A stretch of 64,000 nucleotides of DNA from Cephalotus follicularis (taxonomy: Eukaryota > Streptophyta > Magnoliopsida > Oxalidales > Cephalotaceae): NCBI GenBank assembly GCA_001972305.1, contig BDDD01000342.1:400295-464294 (forward strand), given 5' to 3'. The notes under the pieces were generated by a model. That model was not told the origin of the DNA. It saw only the letters and a list, made by a program, of their open reading frames with translations, and did not search any database. Each line of letters starts with the position of its first letter. Position 1 is the stretch's first letter. The position numbers were made by a program, and so were the translations under genes. Positions 1 to 9,943 of the stretch are shown here, in pieces.

Positions 1-347
1 ACTGAATTGAACCGAAAATATCGATTTGATTTGATTTTTCAATTTATCCAGTTTTTTTACACAATCCTACCTAATCATCATCGTGGATGGTGCTACAGTG
101 ATCTTGTGATAGCGTTCTCAAAGACTAGCGATATGTTACAAGATAATCAGATAGATGATGAAATTGGCAATGAGAAGTTGCAAATAAGAAGAGTAGTTAG
201 CCAATTTTCTTAAAGTGGTGAGTAGGGAATGTTAGGCGAAACAATTGGGTGTCAGGGAGAGAAGCTAGACTGACACATTGATGCGGCAACAATCTCTTTA
301 CGTGGAAACTATTTGGCTGAGAGTATTATTACACCTTAATACTTATG
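1..347. other. intergenic, nothing recognised
   Basis: AT-rich sequence with one short open frame that resembles nothing I know. The first bases (AACCGAAAATATCGATTTG) look like the inner part of a common plant MITE type, but no ends can be fixed. Confidence 0.3.
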
Positions 348-480
348 GTCCGTTTGGTATTGCTGTGTGTTGTGTAAAATCACTTTTAAAAACTCTTTGG
401 TTAAAAGTGCTGTGGCTAAAAGTACCGTGGCTCTTACAAAAGCGTTTGGTAAACAAAATGACCAAAATCACTTTCTAAAA
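348..480. repeat. GTTTGGTA-type MITE end
   Basis: The stretch starts with TCCGTTTGGTATTGCTGTG and carries repeated AAAGTGCTGTGGCTAAAAGTACCGTGG-like words. The same kind of sequence occurs near 30.8 kb in this window, which marks a dispersed family. The outer limits are not certain. Together with the oppositely oriented ACCAAACGGGCAC end near 1793 it may bound one larger element. Confidence 0.4.
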
Positions 481-1148
481 AGAAGCACATATGCAGCCAA
501 AGAGATATGTTCTTGGAAGTATGCAGCTACAAATGTAATATGTTCTTGGAAGTATAATAGCCAAGTTGCTAAGGTAACACACAGGTATATGCAACCATTG
601 AAGTTTTCCCATTAATTTTTTTTCTCTGAAAACTTCCCTTCATATGAGGATTTAATACCCAATTCAGCTTAAAAATATTTGCTTAAGAAAATAAACAGAA
701 ATTCAAGAAGGTGTCCAAGAATAGAAGGCTGCATAAAAGAAACTTAATCAGTCTTAAATATTTAAAAAGGAATAAATCATTAAGCACCTCCAATAACAAC
801 ATTCCAAACAACAACTATTGCAACCACCACCAAAAGCACAAAGCACAAATTGCAACCACCACCAAAAGCTTAATTAGTTCATAAAAATGTTTGTTATTTG
901 CATAGAAAACAAACTTACAGACCCTAACACAGTCCATAAAAGGTACACAAATAAAAGAACACACGCAACACCCAAATTATACAAATTACAAGATACTAGG
1001 ACAAAACTATTCATGAAACTATAAGCCAAATAAAAAATCAAAACAAAACCCTTATATATGTATACAATTTCCAATACATTAAAACATATGAATGATTTTT
1101 TTTTTTTTTTGGATATTGTTAATGAGAGTGAGAGCAATGATTAAAAAC

Positions 1149-1280
1149 CTTTGCGAGTGTGGAAACCAGTGGGCTTGCAATTCTTCCCCTTGTAGTAATC
1201 ACGAGGAGCGCGTTTTGATGAGAGTATGTCCGCTTTCTTCACATCGCCCTTCCTATACCCAGTATCAGTCCCAAAGCCAT
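1149..1280 (-). pseudogene. broken exon 1 of mitochondrial ribosomal protein mL41 (L27-like)
   Basis: On the minus strand the ATG at 1280 opens with MALGLILGIGRAM, and a second frame reads SSKRAPRDYYKGKNCKPTGF followed by HTRKG. From memory these are the first 40 or so residues of the plant mitochondrial large-subunit protein annotated as L27 (mL41), in the right order and spacing. A stop codon directly follows GRAM, and a reading-frame shift lies between it and SSKRAP, so the copy cannot code. The match ends at 1149 with CGCAAAG, followed by GTTTTTAATC, which looks like the original intron donor with some intron behind it. No later exons are seen. Keeping a piece of intron argues for DNA-level duplication rather than a processed copy. 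The CT-rich sequence upstream (about 1281-1440) may be its former leader. Confidence 0.65.
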
Positions 1281-1599
1281 TCTCTCTTCTCTTTCTTTTT
1301 TAACACAAACTGATCTTAAAAATACAAGAAGAAGAACCACCCAAACGCCACTGTCAACCGCGTCCAAAAGCCACGACACCAAAATCAGTACCAAACCAAC
1401 ACACCAAACCAAAACCAAAACCAAAAGAAATGGAGAGGAATAAATCAAAACAACAAAAAATGATAAACGAAAGCTCATCGTCGCCAGAAGCCGGGCGTTG
1501 GTCACCGTGCGCAGCCCCACTGCCCGAGTCCATTGAAACCAAACCCACAAAATCCAAGTCAATCGACATCAATTTCATGCGTTGGGAGAGAGTCTGGTT

Positions 1600-1793
1600 G
1601 GAAGAATCACTTTCGCGTTTTTTCAACACAGTAAAAAAGCGTGTTGTAAAAAATAGCGTTTCAACGCTTTAAAAACAAAAGTGATTATTCGTCAACGCGA
1701 TTATTAAATTTAAAACGTTTGGTAAGAAAAATGCGTTTAGGAGTAAAAAGCGTGTTTGGTAATGCGCAATGCATTACCAAACGGGCACTTAGT
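1600..1793. repeat. MITE end with perfect terminal stem-loop
   Basis: The segment carries several small inverted words (AAAAAGCGTGTTG; AGCGTTTCAACGCTTT) and ends in a perfect 12-bp stem, GTTTGGTAATGC at 1754-1765 and GCATTACCAAAC at 1771-1782, with a 5-nt loop, followed by GGGCAC. This fold-back end is typical of plant MITEs. The matching end and target duplication were not found with certainty. Confidence 0.5.
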
Positions 1794-1881
1794 CCATGAT
1801 ATATATTAATGATATTTATTTTAAATTTATTTAATAATTATAATTAATTACATTTTTTATTGTTTTTCAGTAATATTACAC

Positions 1882-2771
1882 CAGTGGCGGAGCCAGGATT
1901 TCGATCCAGTGGGTACAAAAAATAGTAAATTTATAAAATTAATGCAGACAAAATCATACGCACTACCCCACAAATTTCGAACGAGCAATACGAAGAAACA
2001 CAAATACCAAATAAAAAAACCGAATGTTTAACTTATATATGGATGAAAGAGACTTAGAGAGAAGAAGAGGCGTTTGTCACTTATATTTTTGCTTTGTGTT
2101 ATGTTGTTAAAGAAATAAGCACTTAAAAGAATTGTGTTTAGATACAAATTAAGGAACTTAAAAGATTTTTTTTTATTTGATGTGTGTTCTATTTTTTAGT
2201 TTCTAAACTAAAGAACTAGAGTGAGTTTACAGATTAATAAATAATTTTACTAATTTTTATATGGTGAATTGCTTTTATGTTATTCTTTTAACCATTCTGA
2301 AATTCTAAATATGCTAGTATAACAATTAAGTCAATCTGAACTTCAAAACTAGAAAATTTTGAGATTTTCTATGTTTCAATAATATTATCATTTTTCTTTT
2401 CCATGAAGAATTATTGCAGAAAACAAAAACTTTTAATAAATTAGTAACTAATGCAACTGAGATTATAATAATTGCAATTAGATTGAGAGGGTCTAATTTC
2501 TATATTTCATATAAAAGCATAAATTCATAATTAATAACATCAATGATAGTCTACTCCTGGTATTACCTAATATTTTTTAAATATATAATTTATAAAAATA
2601 GGAAATCTCACTTAATTCTATTACAGATATGGGACATGCATAGGATGCATGAAAAATGGAACATTTGATCTCGGCCCATAAGCAGCTCCTGGTATCATAA
2701 CATATAATTTGTTTTAAAAAAATTCAGTGGGGGCATGAGCCCCCAGTGGTGACCATGTGGCTCCGCCACTG
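1882..2771. mobile_element. non-autonomous hAT element (890 bp)
   Basis: It starts CAGTGGCGGAGCCA and ends TGGCTCCGCCACTG, a perfect 14-bp inverted terminal repeat identical to that of the coding hAT element at 3410-7138. The first 20 bases equal the reverse complement of the last 20 bases of that larger element, so the two are related and lie in opposite orientation. No coding sequence remains; the inside is AT-rich. A 9-of-10-bp stem-loop (2725-2748) sits 23 nt from the right end. The flanking 8-mers (TATTACAC and TTAATACT) do not match well, so the target duplication has decayed or been lost. Confidence 0.85.
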
Positions 2772-3409
2772 TTAATACTTACACATAAATGACACTTAAA
2801 GAATAAAACAGATAAGTGAGTCGCATTATTTTTTTAAAATGAATAATTGTTTACAATATGTAACAATACATGAATTGAGATGAAAAGTTAATAAAAATGT
2901 TGAGATGCCTAGTTTTACTCGTTATTTTTTTCAATTTTTCAAAATTTTCCACCATGACAGATTATATTGATTTGTATACTGCAAACATTTATCTAAATAA
3001 AAATCATGTAAGGAGGGTCTTACATTTTTTTCTCCTCAATCAATGTTTAGAAAATTGTTTTACAAAAAGTGTCATAAATCTTATGAGAAATTGTCGTTCA
3101 AGAGATGAGTTTTGTCCTCAAAAAGTGATTTATAAATTTAAAAAAGGTTTTTACATATATACCAAAGATCTCCTTCCGATGTAAGATGCGAATCATAACA
3201 AACTCCCCTCATTTAATTTACGCCGTCCTCGCAAGTGAATGGCTAAACAAATCCAAATGTTACAAGCTCGTAATCAGTTCAGAATGATCGCGTATCCTAT
3301 ATAAAAATTGTATTGGGTCAGTTTTGATACTAATTGTAACGACCCAATCCAAATCTTATAATGTATTATCTGGTTTAGGTTCAATATATGACCCATGCAT
3401 ACAAGTGAC
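2772..3409. other. AT-rich spacer between two hAT elements
   Basis: It holds one 95-codon open frame (2897-3184) with no recognisable domain, probably chance. Nothing else is seen. Confidence 0.4.
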
Positions 3410-6400
3410 CAGTGGCGGAGCCACGTTTGCACGAGTGGGTGCCACTGCACCCACTCAAGTTTTATTAAAAAAAAAAATTGAACAAAAAAAAAACTGTTAA
3501 AAGGTAATAAGTAAAAACATAATAAATATAAAAACATTTACACTCTCAAACTTTCCCATTCCATCCGAACTCTCACAAACAGTCTCCCTCTCCCACCTAA
3601 CCTCAACTTTCTCTACCCACCAAATCTCTCTCTCCTCCATCCACACATCTCTCTCATCAACGACGCCCACCACCACCCCCAGCAATTTGTTAACGGTAAG
3701 TTTTTTTTCTCTTTTTTCAGCAGTTAAGTTTTTTTGTTCCATTTTTTTCATTTTTGTTAATTAACTTTTTTTTTGTATTGCTTTTTTCATTTTTATTATT
3801 TTGACTGTTAGGTTTTTATTTTTTAATTTTATTTTTGTTTTATGTTTTTTTTTCAGCACTATTTTTGTTAATTAAAAATTTTTTATATTGTTTTTTCTAT
3901 TTTCATTATTTTAACTGTTAGGTTTTTATTTTTTAATTTTTTTTTTGTTTTATGATTTTTTTTTCAGCACTCACCATCACCGAACATCATCACCACCACC
4001 ACCAGTTCGCTAGACTTTAACGGTATGTTTTTTTCTCTTTTTTCAAAAGTTAAGTTTTTTTGTTCCATTTTTTTTCATTTTTGTTAATTAAATTTTTTTT
4101 GTATTGTTTGTTTCATTTTCATTATTTTAACTGTTAGGTTTTTATTTTTTTATTTTTATTTCTATTTTATGATTTTATTTTCAGCACTTTTTATTATTTT
4201 CTATTTGTTTGATTTCTGGTTTAGTTTATTGTTAATCTTTGTTTAGAATTTTGTTTAGTTTTTTCTTTTGGTATTGATTTGGTTAGCAATGGTATAATTG
4301 GTAAAAGAATTCATGTTGAATTGGTCCTTAAATGGACCAGTGAATTTGCACTGCATAGCTATAGAGAAATACATTTTTTATAAGAGAGTTGATATCTGTA
4401 GAGATTTACATTTTTTATCTATTTGATTGCAATCAGTTGTGCAAATGTTCTTTTTTTATGACATTATGATTTCAGTATCAGATTCGATAGAGTGTGGAAT
4501 GCTTTGTGCAAATGTGTTTACTTTGGAATGAGAAAAGGTTCAAATAAAAGTTTTTTTTTTCAGAATGGAAAGATATTATAAAAAAAAATCAAGATCAAAA
4601 CAATCATCCAATGAAGATAAATCCAATAACAATGATAGTGACCAAATCACTCCAAAGAAAACTCTTGAAAAGCTGAACTTGATAGATCCAATTACAAATC
4701 ATGATGTCCAACTTCGACACCCTTCTAAAAGAGTTCGTGAAGAGTTCAACTTAGAAGATATTATTTCGGATCCTGGTTTACGACCCAAGATTTCACATTA
4801 TGATGTTAATATTCGAGACCAAATTCGAAGGACATATTGGTTGAAGGGTCCTTGCCAACCTCATAATCATACTTTCCCATTTAGAGAGTTCAGAAAAGAA
4901 TCTCGTCGTTTTGTTGAATCTTGGTTTAATTTACATGGCACTTGGTTGGAGTATAGCATTGCAAAGGATGCTGCGTTTTGCTTATGTTGCTATATCTTTA
5001 AGCCTGATCATGGAGACCAAGGGGGTGGTGACGCTTTTGTGACGAAGGGATTTACTAATTGGAGAAAGAGAGAACGGTTGCAAGTTCACGTCGGGGCTCA
5101 CGATAGCGCACATAACATTGCTTTGGGGAAGTGCTTGGCTTTGATGAATGAGAAGAGCCACATCGCAGTAGCTTTGTCTAAGAAAACAAATGAAGCTCAA
5201 TACGCCAAGGCTTACCTTTCCGTGGGCACGATGAATCCGAAAAATCCAAAAATCTGGGAAACTTTCTTGAATTTTTAGAATTCCTTTCTGACCATAATGA
5301 AAGTATACAAAATGTTGTCTTGACAAATGCTCCTGAAAATCTCAAACTGACATCACCACAAATTCAAAAAGATATTGTTAGTGCTATTGCAAGTGAAATA
5401 AGAGAGACAATCATTAGTGAAATCGGAGATGGATTATTTTCCATTTTGATTGACGAGTCTCATGATGTATCAGTTAAAGAACAAATGGCCATTGTTTTGC
5501 GTTATGTGGATGATAAAGGTTGTGTCATTGAGCGTTTTCTTGCTATTGTCCATGTTCTTGATACCACTGCCTCATCACTTAAGACAGCGATTGATATGTT
5601 ATTCTCTACCCACGGGTTGAGTATTTCAAGAATTCGGGGACAAGGTTATGATGGAGCGAGCAATATGCAGGGTGAATTCAATGGTCTTAAAAGTTTGATC
5701 ATTAAGGAGAACAAAGCTACTTTATATGTCCATTGTTTTGCTCATCAACTTCAATTGACACTTGTAGCGGTTGCAAAAAATGATGTTCAAGTTGCTTTGC
5801 TCTTCAATTTGGTTGCTAGTTTATCTAATATTATTGGAGCTTCATGCAAACAACGAGACATTCTTAGAAAAAAAGAAGCTGCTAGACTTACTAAAGCACT
5901 TGGTAGTGGTGAAGTCACTAGTAGTCAAGGTTTAAATCAAGAAACTAGTCTTAAAAGGGTAGGAGAGACGCGTTGGGGTTCACATTACGGTGCACTAATG
6001 AACTTGATTCTTATGTTTTCATCAGTGATTGATGTGCTTGAAATTGTAAGGACGGATGGTTCAAGTTTAGAGCAAAGAGCCGAAGCATCTGCCATATTGA
6101 CTTTTGTACAAACTTTTGAATTTGCATTCAACTTAAACTTGATGAAAACTATTTTGGGAATGACAAATGACCTTTCGCAGGCATTGCAAAAGAAAGATCA
6201 AAATATTATAAATGCAATGCACTTGGTAAGAGTATCAAAACAACAATTACAAATGTTGAGAGATGGTGGATGAGAAGATTTACTAAAAGAAGTTTCGTCA
6301 TTTTGCGAAAAGAACAACATTGAAATCTTGAATATGGATGAGAAGTTTGTAGCCCCAGGAACATCACGACGAAATGTGGAAGAAACTACAAACTTACACC

Positions 6401-7138
6401 ACTTCCGTGTTGAAGTATTTTATTCTATGATTGATTTGCAGATTAGGGAGTTTAATGATCGGTTTAATGAGGTGAACACAGAGTTGCTTATTTGTATGGC
6501 ATGTCTTGACCCGAGTAATGTATTTTCTGCTTTTGATAAGCAAAAGTTAATCCGCCTTGCAAAATTTTATCCATCCGATTTTTCTCCAGTTGAACTCATG
6601 GTACTTGAAAGTCAGCTTGGGACTTACATATTAGATGTGCGCTCCAAGGCTGAGTTATCTAATATGATGGGAATTGGTGAACTTGCTATTAAATTAGTCA
6701 AGTTGAAAATGGATGATACATATCCTTTAGTGTATTTGCTTGTGAAATTGGCATTGCTTTTGCCTGTTGCAACTGCTACTGTAGAAAGGGCATTCTCTTC
6801 TATGAAAATTATGAAGACTCGACTACGTAATCGAATGGGAGATGAATGGATGAATGATAGTTTGGTTGCATACATTGAGAGAGGAATATTGAAGACTATT
6901 GATAATAATACTATTATGAATCGTTTTCAGAATATGAAAAATCGTCGAGGAGTACTTTAGTATCTTTGTATACTTTTCTTTTTTGTAAAACATGAAAAGT
7001 ATGTTTAACACTTCTTTTTGATAAAATAACTAATATATTTGAATTTTGTATTTTTATTATCTTTTATATTAACTTTAAAGTTTATCAAGTTAATATATTT
7101 TTTGCACACATTGACATAAAATCCTGGCTCCGCCACTG
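3410..7138 (+). mobile_element. complete-ended hAT DNA transposon (3729 bp), broken transposase
   Basis: The ends are perfect: CAGTGGCGGAGCCA at 3410 and TGGCTCCGCCACTG ending at 7138, flanked by the identical 8-bp target duplication CAAGTGAC (3402-3409 and 7139-7146). Eight-base duplications and this terminus are standard for hAT elements. The long T-rich leader (3540-4560) contains a duplicated block of about 327 bp. The coding part runs 4565-6960. A perfect 10-bp stem-loop (3433-3456) lies 23 nt from the left end. The element may be immobile on its own, but its ends look usable if a source of transposase exists elsewhere. Confidence 0.95.
4565..6960 (+). pseudogene. hAT transposase, TTF/ZMYM1-like type, interrupted
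   Basis: Three open stretches in order (4565-5278, 5320-6273, 6328-6960) together give a protein of the size expected for plant ZMYM1-like hAT transposases. The first carries the TTF-type zinc-finger region (CLCCYIF, WRKRERLQVHVGAHDSAHN). The second carries the catalytic core: the LIDESHDVSVKEQMAIVLRY block with the first acidic residue, GYDGASNMQGEFNGLK with the second, then VHCFAHQLQL and ETRWGSH. The third carries the C-terminal hAT dimerisation region (LLPVATATVERAFSSMKIMK). There are two breaks: a frame change with loss of about 30 codons near 5200-5230 relative to relatives, and a TGA at about 6271 where relatives have tryptophan. Both are young-looking, since the rest is well kept. The start ATG at 4565 follows a T-rich tract ending in CAG, so the leader may contain an intron. 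Confidence 0.85.
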
Positions 7139-7556
7139 CAAGTGACACTTTGTTTTGTACGGTTTTATGCTAAAAAAACGGCTCACAAGTTTAAGAGAGT
7201 TTTTACATATGTACCAAGGATTTTTTTAGTACACTTTCGGTATGGGATGCGAATCATGACATAATATTTGTAATATCTTTAAAAATTGTGACTTTTTCAT
7301 TATCAAAATTTATTTTTTTATAGGAATCCATGCATCATAACTGTATAAATTAAAATAACAACCACAAATAATATCTTCACCTATGAACCGACCAAAGTGG
7401 CATGATATTTTGACGATAGTCTATTTAGTATTTACAGTCTCAGTGCACGGGTTCAAAACCCCAATGTGTTGTCCAAAATAATTAAATTATTTATTATAAA
7501 TTGTGAATGCATTGCCCCAAGTGTTAGGGTTGTTTTAAAATTAATCACAACAAACA
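7139..7556. other. TAF8-like gene upstream region
   Basis: It starts with the right copy of the hAT target duplication. The rest is AT-rich and would contain the promoter of the gene at 7557. A TTATAAATTG word at 7494-7503 lies about 55 bp before the ATG and could be a TATA box, but this is weak. Confidence 0.35.
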
Positions 7557-8441
7557 ATGATACCGAAACCCAAAAAACCAAAAACACACCAAGAAGAAGA
7601 AATTGAGCCACCAGAATCGAAAACAGAAATCTCATTCAACTTAACAAAAATCGCAGTCTCACAGATCTGCAAATCGGTAGGCTTTAAAAGCACCCATGTC
7701 TCTGCAATTGAAACCTTAACCCTTGTGGCCACCAAGTATCTGGAAACGCTAGCCAAGACAGCTGCAACATTCTCCAATGCGTCCAATCGCACCCAATCAA
7801 ACCTCTACGATGTCACCAACGCCCTCCATCATCTCTCCTTCGCACAAGGATTCCCAGGTGCCTCCACACTTGACAAAGCCAACAACTACTTGTTGGGGTC
7901 CAGTGTCTTAAAGGGTTTATCAAGTTTTGTTAAGTTCACTGATGAAATCCCTTTTGCCAAGCCAATCCCCAGGAACAGGAAGGATTTAACTGCTTCCCGG
8001 GATTTGGTTCCCCACAAGGAACTGGGTTCCCGGGGTTCGCACATTCCTAAATGGTTGCCGGAATTTCCGGATATGAGCACTTACAAGCCGGGAAGAAGAG
8101 ATAGTGAGAGAATGTTGTGGGAGGAAGCGGATTTGGTGGTAGAAAGAGATGGTGATGTTGAAGAAAATAAGGAATGTGATGGGAGTGGTGATTTGCCAAT
8201 GGAAAGAGGGAGAGTGAGGTTTAGTATTGGAGGGGTAATAGGTAAGGGAGGTGTCAAAGTAAGGAATGGATTGTGTAGAGGAGGGAAGAGGGTTTGTTGG
8301 AATGGTACTAGTAGCTATGTTGAGAGAGATGGGGGTGGTGTTGGTGAACATCGTGAGAGGAGGAGTGCAAGGTTGAGAATACAAGATAAGTGTCTCTGCT
8401 TTGATGATGATGATGATGATGATTATGAAGATAATCGGTAG
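7557..8441 (+). CDS. TAF8: TFIID subunit 8 (TAF8)-like, intronless
   Basis: A 294-residue protein. Residues about 27-100 form a histone-fold (bromodomain-associated BTP) domain: LTKIAVSQICKSVGFK, then SAIETLTLVATKYLETLAK, then NLYDVTNALHHLSFAQGF. A second TAF8 hallmark follows at about 160-175, HIPKWLPEFPDMSTYKPG, the proline-rich motif that in TAF8 contacts TAF10 and other TFIID parts. The C-terminal third is glycine- and charge-rich and ends in seven consecutive aspartates encoded by a GAT repeat. The product should act in the nucleus in TFIID assembly at core promoters. Some plants are known to have intronless paralogues of this family next to the intron-bearing TAF8, and this copy fits that class. 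It is shorter than typical TAF8 (about 350 residues). The 5' ATG is the first in frame and gives a lysine-rich lead. Confidence 0.85.
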   Translation: MIPKPKKPKTHQEEEIEPPESKTEISFNLTKIAVSQICKSVGFKSTHVSAIETLTLVATKYLETLAKTAATFSNASNRTQSNLYDVTNALHHLSFAQGFPGASTLDKANNYLLGSSVLKGLSSFVKFTDEIPFAKPIPRNRKDLTASRDLVPHKELGSRGSHIPKWLPEFPDMSTYKPGRRDSERMLWEEADLVVERDGDVEENKECDGSGDLPMERGRVRFSIGGVIGKGGVKVRNGLCRGGKRVCWNGTSSYVERDGGGVGEHRERRSARLRIQDKCLCFDDDDDDDYEDNR

Positions 8442-8500
8442 ATACATTTCGTCTCTGTGCTTTGAATTGTACTGAGATTTGGATTTTGCCCTTTTTTGGT

Positions 8501-8570
8501 TGTATAATTTAAGAAAGAAGTTTCTGTTGAAGGTCTTGTATAATTTAAGAAAGAAGTTTCTGTTGAAGGT
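8501..8570 (+). repeat. 36-bp tandem duplication in 3' UTR
   Basis: The unit starting TGTATAATTTAAGAAAGAAG occurs at 8501-8534 and again, without change over 34 bp, at 8537-8570. It lies 60 bp after the TAF8-like stop codon, so it is probably transcribed. The perfect identity means it is recent. Confidence 0.9.
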
Positions 8571-9313
8571 TTTGCTTTCCATATGTTCTGATGAAGATCT
8601 GCAATGACCAAAACATTAAATTTGGTCGTTGCCATTTGGACTAAAATCCCTCTATTTAATATTTACTTCAATTATATTTATGCTGTTGTTTGATCTTTAC
8701 CTTTACCGTTGTTCTCCAACGACGTTTGAGGTTTGCTTCTAATCTTTAACAGATGCTCTAACATGTTTAATCAAAATAGGTGACCATTAATAATTAAGAT
8801 TATAGAACCATTGACAATTGATCCACGTCTTCCTTTTCTATATTGTTATCACTATGTCAACCCTTGTCAGACATGCATATAAGACATTATTCAAGTGTCA
8901 AATGCTTCTATCTTTCTTGAAACGGTGCATTCTTAAAAATTAACAAAACCATCTGCACGAGAGAATTTGAGTTGCCAGAATTTCCAGTGCATCAACATAA
9001 TACCACATCTGTTATTACTAATTTAGTATCGAGATAGAATATTTATAATAATAAAAAAAATCAATCACAAACATCACATTTCAAAATTAGCTTTATGTCC
9101 CACAACCAAACTGCCTCAGCAGTAAACATATTTATATGATATAAAAGCAGTATATAGGTTTCATTCACATGCAAAAACCTGAATTCCTTGTAGCTATATG
9201 AAAATTGCCAACTTTTTACTACACACAGAGTCTTGAAAAATATCTGATATCCCTTGTACAAATGTTGAAGCAAATATTCTACTATTAAGGTCGAAAACCT
9301 CTTAAAAGAGCAC
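8571..9313. other. convergent intergenic region (3' ends of TAF8-like and VAMP72)
   Basis: AT-rich sequence between two genes that converge. It should hold both 3' UTRs and poly(A) sites. No other gene was seen. Confidence 0.5.
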
Positions 9314-9905
9314 TCATTTGCCGCAATTGAATCCATGACAGACAGAGAGAACTATGATGAGGATCAGAGCAATCAGTATTCCCAATACAATCAGCTTGAT
9401 CTTCATGTTTTGCAGCCACATTTTCCTCCGCATTTTTGTTCCTGTACTCCTAAAGTCTTGTGCCTGCAAGCAAATAAATATTCTTAAAAAACTAATTACA
9501 TCCCAAAGCTACAGAACCAAAGTAAGCACACACATCCCAAGTTTACACATTATTTACGTGTCCTCGAAAAACAATTAAGAGCATATCTCTGTGTGAGAAG
9601 GTTGACACACACATAAAGGCGTACCATTAAGTGCACAACTTCCACAGTATCCCAAATACTCAAAACATCAGCAAGTTGATGCAATTTTCTATAAACAAAT
9701 TAAAACATCTGGGCATCATGGGAGCTATCTGAAAAAATCTGGCCATTATATCTCATCATGTTCACTTCATAAACTGCAGCTTGAGATAAATTAACTTCAA
9801 TGATCAGAGGTTAAAATTTAAATTTCACCTCCAGTTTACACTAGATGAGGCTGAAAATATTCCTTAATTGGGTTCCAAAATCACCCACCAATACCATCAA
9901 CATAC

Positions 9906-9943
<38 letters not shown>

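Noticed and set aside
3497-3751. Minus-strand frame with Glu/Arg-rich product in the hAT leader
   Set aside because: It is the complement of CT-rich leader DNA and has no domain.
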